Assembly: GCF_014204715.1 (NCBI RefSeq)
Contig: NZ_JACHLY010000001.1
Coordinates: 4,114,501 to 4,178,500, forward strand
Direction of reading: 5' to 3'
DNA from: Streptomonospora salina
GTDB taxonomy: Bacteria; Actinomycetota; Actinomycetes; Streptosporangiales; Streptosporangiaceae
DNA: 64,000 nucleotides
The notes under the pieces are model-generated. The model worked only from the letters and a program-made list of their open reading frames with translations, was not told where the DNA came from and ran no database searches. Shown piece by piece: positions 27,158 to 35,869 of the stretch (position 1 is the first letter of the stretch; every line of letters begins with the position of its first letter). The position numbers and the translations under genes were made by a program.

Positions 27158-28138
27158 CTACTTCTCCTTCAGCGGTTTCCACCAGTCGCTGTTCCGCCGG
27201 TACCAGGCGACCGTGTCCTGCAGCCCTTCCGCGAAGTCGATTCCGGGCCGGTACCCCAATGTCCTGAGGGCCTTGCTGTAGTTCAGGGAGTACCTCGCGT
27301 CGTGTCCCTTGCGATCCCGGACCCGCTCCACCATGTCCCAGCTCGTGCCCGTCGCCTTCAGCAGGACCCCGGTGAGTTCCTCATTCGTCATCTCGACGCC
27401 CCCGCCGATGTGATACACGTCGCCGGCCCGGCCGTACCGCAGTGCGCGCAGGACGCCTTGGCAGTGGTCGGATACATGGACCCACTCGCGCACGTGGCGT
27501 CCGGAGCCGTACAACGGCACCTTCTTGCCCTCCAGCAGGTTCGTGATGAATAGCGGAATGACCTTCTCGGGGAACTGGTAGGGACCGTAGTTGTTGGAGC
27601 AGCGCGTTACCACCACGTTCAGTTCGTGCGTGCGGTGGTAGGCGAGGGCAAGCAGGTCGGAGCCGGCCTTGGAGGCTGCGTAAGGGGAGTTCGGTGCCAC
27701 CAGACTGTCCTCCGTCCAGGAACCGTGGGGTATCGACCCGTACACCTCGTCCGTCGAGACGTGGACGAAGCGGCCGATTCCTCGGCGAACAGCGGCGTCC
27801 AAGAGGACCTGCGTGCCGAGAACGTTGGTGGTGACGAAGGGGCTCGAGCTCCTTATGGAGCGATCGACGTGGGATTCGGCAGCGAAATGCACCACGGCGT
27901 CGTGGTCGGCCATCAACGCGTCGACCAGGTCCCCGTCGCAGATGTCGCCGTGCACGAAGGAGTATCCGGGGTATTTCGCGGCGTCTGCAAGCCCGGAATT
28001 CGAGCCCGCATAAGTGAGCTTGTCCAGGACGGTGATTTTGATATTACTATACGTGTTCGGTGTGCTGGGCGTCAAGAGGAGGCTTCGGACAAACTCCGAG
28101 CCGATAAATCCGGCGCCGCCGGTGACAAGTATTCGCAT
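27158..28138 (-). CDS. rfbB: dTDP-glucose 4,6-dehydratase
   Basis: 326 residues. NAD-binding VTGGAGFIGSEFVR, HFAAESHVDRSI, the catalytic STDEVYG (Asp/Glu) and YAASK (Tyr/Lys), RCSNNYGPYQFPEKVIPLF and GSGRHVREWVHVSDHC are all classical RmlB motifs. It converts dTDP-glucose to dTDP-4-keto-6-deoxyglucose, the branch point for deoxysugars. ATG 28138 starts directly at the family N-terminus. It is the first gene of the minus-strand pair; the promoter lies in the 147-bp gap shared with rfbA. Confidence 0.95.
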   Translation of the reverse strand: MRILVTGGAGFIGSEFVRSLLLTPSTPNTYSNIKITVLDKLTYAGSNSGLADAAKYPGYSFVHGDICDGDLVDALMADHDAVVHFAAESHVDRSIRSSSPFVTTNVLGTQVLLDAAVRRGIGRFVHVSTDEVYGSIPHGSWTEDSLVAPNSPYAASKAGSDLLALAYHRTHELNVVVTRCSNNYGPYQFPEKVIPLFITNLLEGKKVPLYGSGRHVREWVHVSDHCQGVLRALRYGRAGDVYHIGGGVEMTNEELTGVLLKATGTSWDMVERVRDRKGHDARYSLNYSKALRTLGYRPGIDFAEGLQDTVAWYRRNSDWWKPLKEK

Positions 28139-28240
28139 GGGACCGAAGCTTAGTGTGCGGCCGTGACGGGTGACAGTGGCGGGACCGGCAGTCGGCATGC
28201 TTCCCTGTCGGCGGCACCGACATTCTCTCTGTGCAGTCGA

Positions 28241-28285
28241 AGGAGGAAGCGGGCCGGAATCCAGAATTCCGGCCCGCGGGCAACG
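28241..28285 (+). promoter_or_regulatory. Hairpin between Shine-Dalgarno sequence and rfbA start
   Basis: AGGAGGAA lies at 28241-28248, far (37 bp) from ATG 28286. Between them is a perfect 12-bp inverted repeat, GCGGGCCGGAAT (28249-28260) and ATTCCGGCCCGC (28266-28277), with a 5-nt loop. Folding it would leave about 8 nt between the ribosome-binding site and the ATG. No other ribosome-binding site is visible. As DNA the same palindrome could be an operator. Confidence 0.6.
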
Positions 28286-29164
28286 ATGCGAGGAATACTT
28301 CTTGCCGGCGGTACGGGTTCCCGGCTCTGGCCGACGACCCGCGCTGTCTCAAAGCAGCTCATCCCGGTCTACGACAAACCCATGGTCTACTACCCGCTGA
28401 GCACCCTCATGATGGCGGGAATTCGCGAGATACTTGTGATCACCACTCCTGAGGAAAAGGGTCAATTCCAGCGGCTGCTCGGCGACGGATCTCACCTCGG
28501 CCTGGCTCTGAGCTACGCGGCGCAGGAACGCCCGGAAGGCATCGCCCAGGCCTTCGTGATCGGCTCCCACTTCATCGGGGACGACCCGGTGGCGCTCATC
28601 CTCGGGGACAACATCTTCCACGGAGGTGGCCTGGGTACGCGGCTGTGGCAGCACCGCAACCCCCAGGGCGGCCGGATCTTCGCCTACCCGGTGGCGGACC
28701 CGAGGGCCTACGGCGTCGTCGAGTTCGACGCGAAGGGAGCCGCCCTCACCATCGAGGAGAAACCTGCCGAGCCGAAGTCCAAATACGCCGCAGCCGGCAT
28801 GTACTTCTACGACAACGAGGTGGTGGAGCTGGCCGGAAAGCTGCAGCCCAGCGAGCGGGGCGAACTCGAGATCACCGCGATCAACGAGGCCTACATGCAA
28901 CAGGGACGTCTCCATGTGACGGTGCTCGACCGAGGCACGGTCTGGCTGGACACCGGGACCTTCGCCTCTCTGGTTCAGGCATCGGAGTACGTACGGGTCA
29001 TCGAGGAGCGCCAGGGCTTCAAGATCGGCTGTGTGGAGGAGGTCGCCTGGCGGCGCGGGTTCATCGATGACCAGCAACTGCGTGAGCTGGGAAGCCCGTT
29101 GCTCAAGAGCGGTTACGGCCAGTACCTGCTCGGCCTCGTCGACAACCCTTCCAAGGAGTGGTGA
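28286..29164 (+). CDS. rfbA: Glucose-1-phosphate thymidylyltransferase
   Basis: 292 residues starting [20 protein letters not shown], the nucleotide-binding signature of Rml[32 protein letters not shown] and [15 protein letters not shown] follow in order. It joins dTTP and glucose-1-phosphate to give dTDP-glucose, the entry to the pathway completed by rfbB, rfbC and rfbD here. The start is set by the motif at residue 2. rfbC begins 3 bp after its stop, so the two are co-transcribed. Translation may depend on the hairpin just upstream. Confidence 0.95.
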   Translation: MRGILLAGGTGSRLWPTTRAVSKQLIPVYDKPMVYYPLSTLMMAGIREILVITTPEEKGQFQRLLGDGSHLGLALSYAAQERPEGIAQAFVIGSHFIGDDPVALILGDNIFHGGGLGTRLWQHRNPQGGRIFAYPVADPRAYGVVEFDAKGAALTIEEKPAEPKSKYAAAGMYFYDNEVVELAGKLQPSERGELEITAINEAYMQQGRLHVTVLDRGTVWLDTGTFASLVQASEYVRVIEERQGFKIGCVEEVAWRRGFIDDQQLRELGSPLLKSGYGQYLLGLVDNPSKEW

Positions 29165-29167
29165 GCC

Positions 29168-29767
29168 GTGGAAATCCGCCCCTTGGGGATCGAGGGGGCC
29201 TGGCAGATCACCCCCCAGCAGCACACGGACGACCGGGGAGGGTTCGCGGAGTGGTACCGGTTCGACCTGCTTGCGTGCGAGATCGGGCATCCGCTGCGCC
29301 TGGCTCAGGCCAATCTCTCCGTCTCGCGGCGTGACGTCCTGCGTGGCATCCACTTCGCGGACGTACCGCCTGGACAAGCCAAGTATGTGACTTGCGTGCG
29401 GGGAGCGGTTCTGGATGTAGTCGTGGACCTGAGAGTGGGATCACCCTCTTACGGCCGGTGGGAGAAGATCCTGCTGGATGAGACCGACCGGCGGTCCGTT
29501 TACCTCGCCGAAGGGCTCGGGCACGGGTTCTGCGCCGTCACTGACGATGCGACGGTGACCTACCTGTGCTCGGAGACCTACAACCCGGCTCGTGAGCACA
29601 CAGTCCACCCGCTCGACCCCGACCTCGGCATCGCGTGGGGCACGGCGGACCCGCTGTTGTCCCCGCGCGATACGGCCGCGCCGTCGCTGGCCGAAGCCCG
29701 CGCCTCCGGATTGCTTCCCGAGTACGGTTCCTGCCGGCAGCTGGAATGCAGTCGGGCCGCCTCCTGA
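29168..29767 (+). CDS. rfbC: dTDP-4-dehydrorhamnose 3,5-epimerase
   Basis: 199 residues of the RmlC cupin family: LRGIHFADVPPGQAKYVTCV with the catalytic His, VVDLRVGSPSYGRW, LAEGLGHGFCAVTDDATVTYLCSE with the catalytic Tyr region, and DPDLGIAW. It epimerises C3 and C5 of dTDP-4-keto-6-deoxyglucose, giving the L-configured sugar precursor. GTG 29168, 3 bp after rfbA. Some cluster homologues epimerise only one centre, so an L-rhamnose product is likely but not certain. Confidence 0.93.
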   Translation: MEIRPLGIEGAWQITPQQHTDDRGGFAEWYRFDLLACEIGHPLRLAQANLSVSRRDVLRGIHFADVPPGQAKYVTCVRGAVLDVVVDLRVGSPSYGRWEKILLDETDRRSVYLAEGLGHGFCAVTDDATVTYLCSETYNPAREHTVHPLDPDLGIAWGTADPLLSPRDTAAPSLAEARASGLLPEYGSCRQLECSRAAS

Positions 29768-29961
29768 TATCCAAGGTCGGCCACCAGCCAGGGGAGGGCC
29801 TGCGCAGCAGCAGCACCGACGGCCAACAGATCCTCGTCGACGGGCTGTCTAACCGATTACCAGCCGCATTCGGACAGAGCGCTGACATCGGCACTGAGCG
29901 GGACTCCGCGGTGAAGGACGGACACTCGTCTCATCCGTGGACCCGAGCTAAGCTTGGCCCC

Positions 29962-30885
29962 GTGGAATTGTTTATAACGACAGAACCCCAACAGGGTGCG
30001 GAATACTCGGGACTGCTCAGTCTGGCTCGGTGCGCCGAGGATGCAGGATTCGAAGGATTCTTCCGCTCCGACCATTACCAGCACTTGGGCGAGGTCGCTC
30101 CGGCATCAAGTCCGACCGATTCATGGATCAGTCTGGCCGGATTGGCTCGGGAAACAACGCGCATTCGACTCGGCACGCTGGTCACGTCCGCCACATTTCG
30201 CCATCCGGGCCCGCTGGCCATTACGGTCGCCAACGTGGATCAGATGTCGGGAGGGCGCGTCGAGATCGGCCTCGGAACCGGCTGGTACGAAGCGGAGCAC
30301 ACCAGTTACGGCATCCCCTACCCGAGCATTAACGAGCGGTTCGACAAGCTGGCCGAGCAACTCGCGATTATCACCGGCCTGTGGACGTCCGAGGGGCCGT
30401 ACTCCTTCAACGGTAAGCACTACACGCTCACGGACTCGCCTGCGCTTGCGAAGCCCGTGCAGTCCCCCCACCCTCCGGTCATCGTCGGGGGCACGGGGAA
30501 GCGGCGGACGCCTGACCTCGCCGCCCGCTTCGCCAACGAGTACAACCTGCCGTTCGGCACCCCGAAAGACGCCGCTGGGCAGTACCAGAGGGTCGCAGAG
30601 GCGTGCACAAGTATCGGCCGCGACCCGAGGAGCCTGCGTCTGTCTGCGGTGCTCCCGGTCTGCGTCGGTCCCGACGAGGCCACTGTCGCCCGACGTGCCG
30701 CCGCCACAGGTTTCGATCCGGCTGTTCTCCGCGAGATCGGCGTCGCCGGCACCCCTGCCGAGGCGGTCGACGCCCTGGGCCGCTGGGGAGAGGCCGGCGC
30801 CCGACGCGTCTATCTGCAGGTCCTCGACATGACCGACTTCGACCACGTCGAATACATCGCCTCCCAGGTCGCACGCCAACGGTGA
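29962..30885 (+). CDS. LLM-class F420-dependent oxidoreductase
   Basis: 307 residues of the luciferase-like monooxygenase superfamily, F420 type: GFFRSDHY near the N-terminus, TTRIRLGTLVTSATFRHPG, GGRVEIGLGTGWYEAEH, LWTSEGPYSFNGKHY and HPPVIVGGTGKRRTPDLAA. GTG 29962 gives the expected N-terminus (VELFITTEPQ); in-frame upstream sequence is unlike the family. These enzymes move hydride between F420 and organic substrates. In this place it could reduce a phenazine or polyketide intermediate, but nothing in the sequence names the substrate. The next gene starts 73 bp on. Confidence 0.9.
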   Translation: MELFITTEPQQGAEYSGLLSLARCAEDAGFEGFFRSDHYQHLGEVAPASSPTDSWISLAGLARETTRIRLGTLVTSATFRHPGPLAITVANVDQMSGGRVEIGLGTGWYEAEHTSYGIPYPSINERFDKLAEQLAIITGLWTSEGPYSFNGKHYTLTDSPALAKPVQSPHPPVIVGGTGKRRTPDLAARFANEYNLPFGTPKDAAGQYQRVAEACTSIGRDPRSLRLSAVLPVCVGPDEATVARRAAATGFDPAVLREIGVAGTPAEAVDALGRWGEAGARRVYLQVLDMTDFDHVEYIASQVARQR

Positions 30886-30958
30886 CCCGTCGCCACAGCG
30901 ACGCGGCACGACAACGGCGGACAAGCGGCGACCGAGGTATGAGGAAGGAACACCTAGG

Positions 30959-32506
30959 TTGACCAAGGACACGACGCAACAGCCCAGTACCGCAGCTGAG
31001 TCGGCCTTGCCGACCAGTGTTCTGCAGGGTGATCCCCGCTACGAGGACCTCGCCTTGCGGCGTCGGAACGAACGTTTCGAGCACCGCCCACGCTGCTTCC
31101 AGGTCGTCCGGAACACTGAGCACGTCGTCGACGCCGTCAACGCAGCGGTCCGCGCAGGCGACCGCATAGCGGTCCGCAGCGGCGGGCACTCGATGGAAAA
31201 CTCGGTCGGTGAGGCGAGGGGCGGCACAGTGATCGACATGTGCGCCATGAACTCGGTCTACTTCGACTCCGAGCGGAATGCGTTCGCAATCGAGGCCGGC
31301 GCCACTCTGGGGGACGTCTACCGGCAGCTGTACCTCAACTGGGGTGTGACCATTCCCGGCGGCTGGGGTCACACCGTCTGCGCGGGAGGCCACATCCAGG
31401 GAGGCGGCTACGGCGGCCTATCACGCCGTCACGGGTCCACGGTGGACCATCTGCTGGGCGTGGAGGTCGTGGTCGTCGATGAACACGGTGAGGCGAGAGT
31501 CGTGGAGGCCACGCGGGATCCGCAGGACCCCCACCACGACTTGTGGTGGGGGCACACCGGGGGAGGAGGCGGCAACTTCGGTGTCGTCACGCGCTATTGG
31601 ATGCGCACCCCGGGGACGCCCGAGAGCCTGCTTCCCCGCCCCCCGGCCACGATGATCAGTGGAGTGCTCGCCTGGCCGTGGGAAAAGATGAGCCGCGATG
31701 CCTTCCAGACCTTGCTGCGCAATCACGGTGAATGGCATCAAAAGCACAGCGCCCCCGACAGCCCGTACACGGCGTTGTCCTCGATACTCATGCTGCCCGG
31801 CCGGGCGGAACGCAGCGACGCGATGGGCCTGACGCTCGTCGGGCTGGTCGACGGCAGCTTGCCCGGCGCCCAGTCGATGATGTCCGAGTTCCTCGACGCG
31901 GTCGACAATGGTCTCAGCGGCGCCCGCTTCATCACGTCGCCCCAACCCTGGCTCTACACTATGGTTCCCCCCGTGGTCGACGGTGAGATGCAGCGCATTC
32001 CCGAGTACGACCGGTATAAGGGCAAAGCCGCCTACTTGCGGAAGCCGTTCACCTCGGAGCAGGTGGACACACTCTACGACTACCTCGTGGAACCGCCGGC
32101 GGAGATCGACCTGGCCGGTGTCTGGCTCAACTCCTACGGTGGCAGGGTGAACGCGATCGAACCGGAAGCCACCGCCCTGTCGCAGCGTGACTCGATCCTG
32201 AAGGTCGTCTACACAGCCGCCTGGCCGGCCCCGAAGGACGACGGCAAGAACATCGACTGGCTGCGCCGGTTCTACGCCGACGTCTACGCTGACACCGGAG
32301 GCGTTCCGGTTCCCGGCGAGATCAACGACGGGTCGTACATCAACTACCCGGATGCCGACTTCATGGATCCGGAGTGGAACACCTCCGGCGTCCCGTGGCA
32401 TTACCTGTACTACAAGGACAACTATCCGCGTCTGCAGCGGGTCAAGGCGCGGTGGGACCCGCTGAACACGTTCCGGCACGCCCTCTCCATCCCCCCCGTC
32501 GGCTGA
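30959..32506 (+). CDS. Berberine-bridge-type FAD-dependent oxidase
   Basis: 515 residues: an FAD-binding PCMH domain (AVRSGGHSMENS with His77 for covalent FAD, AGATLGDVYRQLY, HTVCAGGHIQGGGYGGLSR, HTGGGGGNFGVVTRYWMR) and a C-terminal BBE segment (INYPDADF, YYKDNYPRLQRVKARWDPLNTFRH). Bicovalent relatives have a Cys at the position of Gly137 here; this protein has Cys141 instead, so a second covalent bond is uncertain. Relatives oxidise alcohols, amines or sugars using O2. Start TTG 30959 with GAGGAAGGAA upstream. Possible roles: oxidation of the sugar or of a dihydrophenazine. It ends before a strong terminator. Confidence 0.9.
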   Translation: MTKDTTQQPSTAAESALPTSVLQGDPRYEDLALRRRNERFEHRPRCFQVVRNTEHVVDAVNAAVRAGDRIAVRSGGHSMENSVGEARGGTVIDMCAMNSVYFDSERNAFAIEAGATLGDVYRQLYLNWGVTIPGGWGHTVCAGGHIQGGGYGGLSRRHGSTVDHLLGVEVVVVDEHGEARVVEATRDPQDPHHDLWWGHTGGGGGNFGVVTRYWMRTPGTPESLLPRPPATMISGVLAWPWEKMSRDAFQTLLRNHGEWHQKHSAPDSPYTALSSILMLPGRAERSDAMGLTLVGLVDGSLPGAQSMMSEFLDAVDNGLSGARFITSPQPWLYTMVPPVVDGEMQRIPEYDRYKGKAAYLRKPFTSEQVDTLYDYLVEPPAEIDLAGVWLNSYGGRVNAIEPEATALSQRDSILKVVYTAAWPAPKDDGKNIDWLRRFYADVYADTGGVPVPGEINDGSYINYPDADFMDPEWNTSGVPWHYLYYKDNYPRLQRVKARWDPLNTFRHALSIPPVG

Positions 32507-32576
32507 CGCTGTTCCCTGGACGCAGCAGCACTTGCCCACGTGGCTCGTGGTGGTCGGCAAGGCACGAAAGAGGGCA

Positions 32577-32620
32577 GGCGCCCTGCTCCGGGACCCCGAC
32601 CGGTCCCGGAGCAGGGCGCC
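32577..32620 (+). terminator. Strong hairpin terminator after the FAD oxidase gene
   Basis: A perfect 19-bp inverted repeat (32577-32595 with 32602-32620) around a 6-nt loop, starting GGCGCCCTGCTCCGGGACC. It lies 71 bp after the stop codon. No T-run follows, which is common for actinomycete terminators. It should end transcription of the rfbA-rfbC-oxidoreductase block. Confidence 0.8.
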
Positions 32621-32686
32621 GCTCTGCATTGCAGTTGAATCGCCCGGGGTTTGGTGGAGGCTTTCAATCCATGGAGGATGAGAGTC

Positions 32687-33704
32687 ATGGCAGCATCCGG
32701 GAAGTACCCCGATGAGCTGCGTAAGCGGGCTACCCGGATGGCGGTGGAGCTGCGGGCGGATCTGGCGACGAAGCAGGGCGCGATTGCTCGAGTGGCTGAG
32801 CAACTCGGCGTGCACCCGGAGACCCTGCGAGGCTGGGTTCGCCAGGCTGAGATCGATGGTGGTCTGCGATCGGGAACCCCGACCGCGGAGGCGGAGCGGA
32901 TCGCCAAGCAGGAGCAGGAGGTCCGCGAGCTGCAGCGGGCGAACCACCACCTGAAGACGTCGGCGGCTTTTTCGCGGCGGAGCTCGACCGCCCCACCAGC
33001 GGGTAGTGGCCTACATCGACGCCCATCTCCACGAGGAGGTCGACGGGCGCCGGGTCGGGATCGAGCCGATCTGTGCTGTGCTGAAGAAGGCTGGCGTGCA
33101 GATCGCCCCGAGCAGCTACTACGCGGCCAGGACCGGCCGCCGTCGGCGCGCGCGATCCGCGACGCCGAACTGGCCACCGGCATCAGGGTCGCCCACAAGG
33201 CCAACCTCGACGTCTACGGCGCCAGCAAGATCTACGCCGAGCTCAACCGTGCAGGCGTGAAGGTCGCCCGCTGCACCGTGAAGTGGCTGATGCGCGCCCA
33301 GATGCGGCGCGGGATCGCGCGGGGCAAGACCTGCCGCACCACGACCGGCGACGCTGGAACCGGGCAGCCCGAGGACCTGGTGAAGCGGAAGCTCGCCGCG
33401 ACCGGACCGAAACAATTGTGGGTGGCGGATTTGGCCTATGCCAGGACGCACGCCGGCTGGACCTACGTCGCGTTCGTCTTGGACGTGTTCAGCCGGATGA
33501 TCCTCGGCTGGCAGGTGTCCATATCATTGCTCACCGGCCTCGCGATCGATGCCCTCGACATGGGGCTGTGGGCGCGGCAACGGGTCGGCCAGGACGTCAC
33601 CGGACTGGTCCATCACAGCGACCGCGAAGGGTAGAGCACCGAGCGGTCCGCTACACCGATTGGCTGGCCGAATCCGAGGCCGTCGCGGTAGGGAGCCGCG
33701 GCAG
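32687..33704 (+). pseudogene. IS3-family transposase OrfA/OrfB, frameshifted and truncated
   Basis: OrfA (ATRMAVELRADLATKQGAIA, coiled coil REL-QRANHHLK) runs into a frame change near 32965 in the usual TSAAFF region. OrfB is readable in pieces: GIEPICAVLKKAGVQIAPSS, VYGASKIYAELNRAGVKVAR, KQLWVADLAYARTHAGWTYV (first Asp) and DVFSRMILGWQVS. A further shift lies near 33630 and the end (YTDWLAESEAVA) is cut at ~33704 by the ISAs1 fragment. Confidence 0.82.
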
Positions 33705-34140
33705 GGCTCTTTCAAGTTTTTGAAGTGTCCGATCCGAGGTGATTCCGTAGATCGGTAGTGCTCGGGCCGGGTCGTCCCGGATCGCGCGGGTGGTCTTGGC
33801 GATGTTGTCGACCTTGAGGGTCTTGAGGGCCCCGATGGCCAGGTTGCGCACTGTGGCCATCACGCGCGGCGCACTGCCGGCATGGACCGTGGAGGCATCC
33901 TCGCCGAAGGTCACGTCCCTGATGTGGTGGCTGGAGTTCTCCACGATCCAGTGTCCCCGCACCCAGCGGGCCAATTCCCCGGCCGTGGCCTGGTGGGCGT
34001 CGGCACTGGTGACCGCGTACACCGTCTCTCTGTTCTCGCGCTTTCCGGTCTGCTTGCGTCGGCGGTGCACCCGCAGGGCGAGCCTGGCAGGGCAGGTGGA
34101 GACCGCCGAGGTCATCGGGCATGGCCAAGGCCTTGAGCGA
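33705..34140 (-). pseudogene. ISAs1-family transposase, C-terminal fragment
   Basis: On the minus strand: VYAVTSADAHQATAGELARW, RGHWIVENSSHHIRDVTFGE with the catalytic Glu, then DASTVHAGSAPRVMATVRNL and a C-terminal helix. The first two catalytic Asp blocks are absent. It is from a different ISAs1 lineage than copies A and B. Confidence 0.75.
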
Positions 34141-34667
34141 GCGGGCTTCCCACCGCCCGTGCCCAGTCCCGGAGCGGCTGTGAGCGATGGGCGCTCCGGG
34201 CGGTCAGCTCCGCGTCCCGGGCTGCCCGTTCCTCGCGCGCGGGGCGACTCTTCCTCCAGGCGTAGTAGGAGGAGCGGGCCATGCCCAGCACCGTGCACAG
34301 CCGCTTGGCGCCGTAGGCGCCGGCGTGGTCCTGGATGAAGCAGAAGCGGCTCACTGCTTCATCTCTCCCGCGAAATAGGCGGCCGCCTTGCGCAGGATCT
34401 CGCGTTCCTTCTCCACAGCTCGGCGACCTGGGCGCGCAGCCGCTTGTTCTCCTGCTCCAGCGGCTCGCCCGCGGACGCATCGGCTGCCGGGCGGCGCTGG
34501 GCCGGTGCTGGTGCTCGTTCGGCGTCGTCCTTGCGGATCCAGCTGCGCAGCGTCTCGCGGTTGACGCCCAACTCATCGGCGATCTCGGCGAAGGTGGCGC
34601 CGGGGCGGGAGCGGTACAGCGCGACCGCGTCGGCCTTGAACTCGGCCGGGTAGTGCTTCATGGCCAT
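34141..34667 (-). pseudogene. IS3-family transposase remnant (OrfA and start of OrfB)
   Basis: OrfA from ATG 34667 reads MAMKHYPAEFKADAVALYRS, GATFAEIADELGVNRETLRSW, then a coiled coil (LEQENKRLRAQVAELWRR); its end is frameshifted. OrfB continues as SRFCFIQDHAGAYGAKRLCT and VLGMARSSYYAWRKSRPAR before being cut near 34141. Inactive. Confidence 0.78.
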
Positions 34668-34714
34668 GGGGGTGGACTCCTCCTCGGTTTCCATTGGCGG
34701 AGATGTCCACTACT

Positions 34715-35037
34715 CAGGGGGGAAGCTCCCAGGCCTCCATAGCGCAGCCTCTGCTGCCTGCCGCAGCCAGCGCATCGGGCACGCGCGACTTCGGGGTGCT
34801 CGGCGGCCAGGAGGTCGAGCAGCCGCAGGTGAGCTGCGGGCCCGCCGCTGTCGCCGGAGCTAAGGGCGTCTTCGTGGTCGGCGAGGTGATCGCTCAGTTC
34901 TCGGGCCTGCCCCGGGCGGAGCCTCAACGCTGCCACGATCTGGGCCAACGAAGGCGGGGTGGCCTGCGGGAGCAGCGCGCTCAGGCGGCCGGTGATAGCG
35001 GCCAGGACGGCGGCGGTGTCCTCCTATTTCGTCACGG
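34715..35037 (-). pseudogene. Fragment of a recombinase-like gene with a Cys-x2-Cys motif
   Basis: The minus strand reads TAAVLAAITGRLSALLPQAT, PSLAQIVAALRLRPGQAREL and ARARCAGCGRQQRLR. Large actinomycete tyrosine recombinases have a similar N-terminal part with a CxxCGR knuckle, so I suggest that family, with limited confidence. A stop codon sits directly after its probable start and the 3' side is cut by the IS3 remnant. Confidence 0.4.
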
Positions 35038-35364
35038 TCAGAGCCCTTCGGACCGGCGGATAGTAGTGCGCCGGGCCCCGGGCGCGGGAGGCCCGTTTCC
35101 GGTCGTAGCGTCCTTGCTGACCTGCTGGTTGACGGCTTCGACCTCGATGAGGTCGTTGGGAGTGCAGTCGAGGATGTCGCACAGGTCCGCGAGCACGTCC
35201 ATCGAGAGGCGCTGAGGGAGCTGAGTGACCAGGCGGAAGATCTGTTCGCGGGAGAGGTTGATACCGCGGTCGGCCAGCAGGGGGACCAGGTCAGTGGTCT
35301 GGAGTATCTCCTTGGCGGCCATGAGCCGGCGCAGGTGCCAGCGGTAGCCCATCTTCTTGTTCAT
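35038..35364 (-). CDS. XRE-family helix-turn-helix protein
   Basis: 108 residues from ATG 35364: MGYRWHLRRLMAAKEILQTT, LLADRGINLSREQIFRLVTQ (recognition helix) and LADLCDILDCTPNDLIEVEA, the standard Cro/XRE fold with the family's DILDCTPNDLI end. Such proteins often sit between a tyrosine integrase and a second recombinase gene in actinomycete integrative modules, and the remains of both flank it here. It overlaps the end of the upstream integrase gene by 4 bp. Probably a small regulator of the former element. Confidence 0.82.
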   Translation of the reverse strand: MNKKMGYRWHLRRLMAAKEILQTTDLVPLLADRGINLSREQIFRLVTQLPQRLSMDVLADLCDILDCTPNDLIEVEAVNQQVSKDATTGNGPPAPGARRTTIRRSEGL

Positions 35365-35869
35365 GTCGCTGCTCCCCACAGCTCGCCGTGGCGCTCCTTG
35401 AGGGAGCGTTCCAGCAGGCGGTTGCGGTAGGCGTCGGAAAACGCCGGCGTAGATCGCGGTCGTGCTGGCGTAGGAGTGTCCCACCTGCTCGGAGACGAAC
35501 CTTTCGGGGTAGTCGAACTCGACCAGATGGGTGACGTAGCTGTGGCGCAGTGCGTGCAGATCGAGTTCACCGGGGAGGCCGGCCAGTTGCCGTGCGGTCT
35601 CGAAGGCATCGCTGGCCGAGAGGCGGGAGAGCCGGCTGCGGCGCTCGGTGACCCACAAGGCCGGGATCTTCCCCGGGCCGAACAGCGGGCGGACTTCTTG
35701 GATGTAGTGGTCTAGGACGTCGACGATCCAGTCCATCTCGGGGGACGGTGAGCACGGCCTGGCGTTTGGAGACCCCACCTCGGGAGGACTTGCCATAGCG
35801 GACATAGAGTCCGCCGCACCTCCCGTACTCCCGGCACTGGGGATTGGAGCGCAGGTCGGCCAGGTCTAG
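35361..35869 (-). pseudogene. Tyrosine integrase, C-terminal part, frameshifted
   Basis: Readable in frames that change near 35745 and 35450: DLADLRSNPQCREYGRCGGL, EMDWIVDVLDHYIQEVRPLF, GELDLHALRHSYVTHLVEFD (H-x-x-R), FVSEQVGHSYASTTAIYAG (His box and Tyr) and the end SLKERHGELWGAAT. The 5' part is displaced by the IS5 element whose left end is at 35870. Confidence 0.75.

Noticed and set aside
31421-32950. 509-codon minus-strand open frame
   Set aside because: It lies antisense to the FAD oxidase (recognised motifs on the plus strand) and has no domain character of its own.
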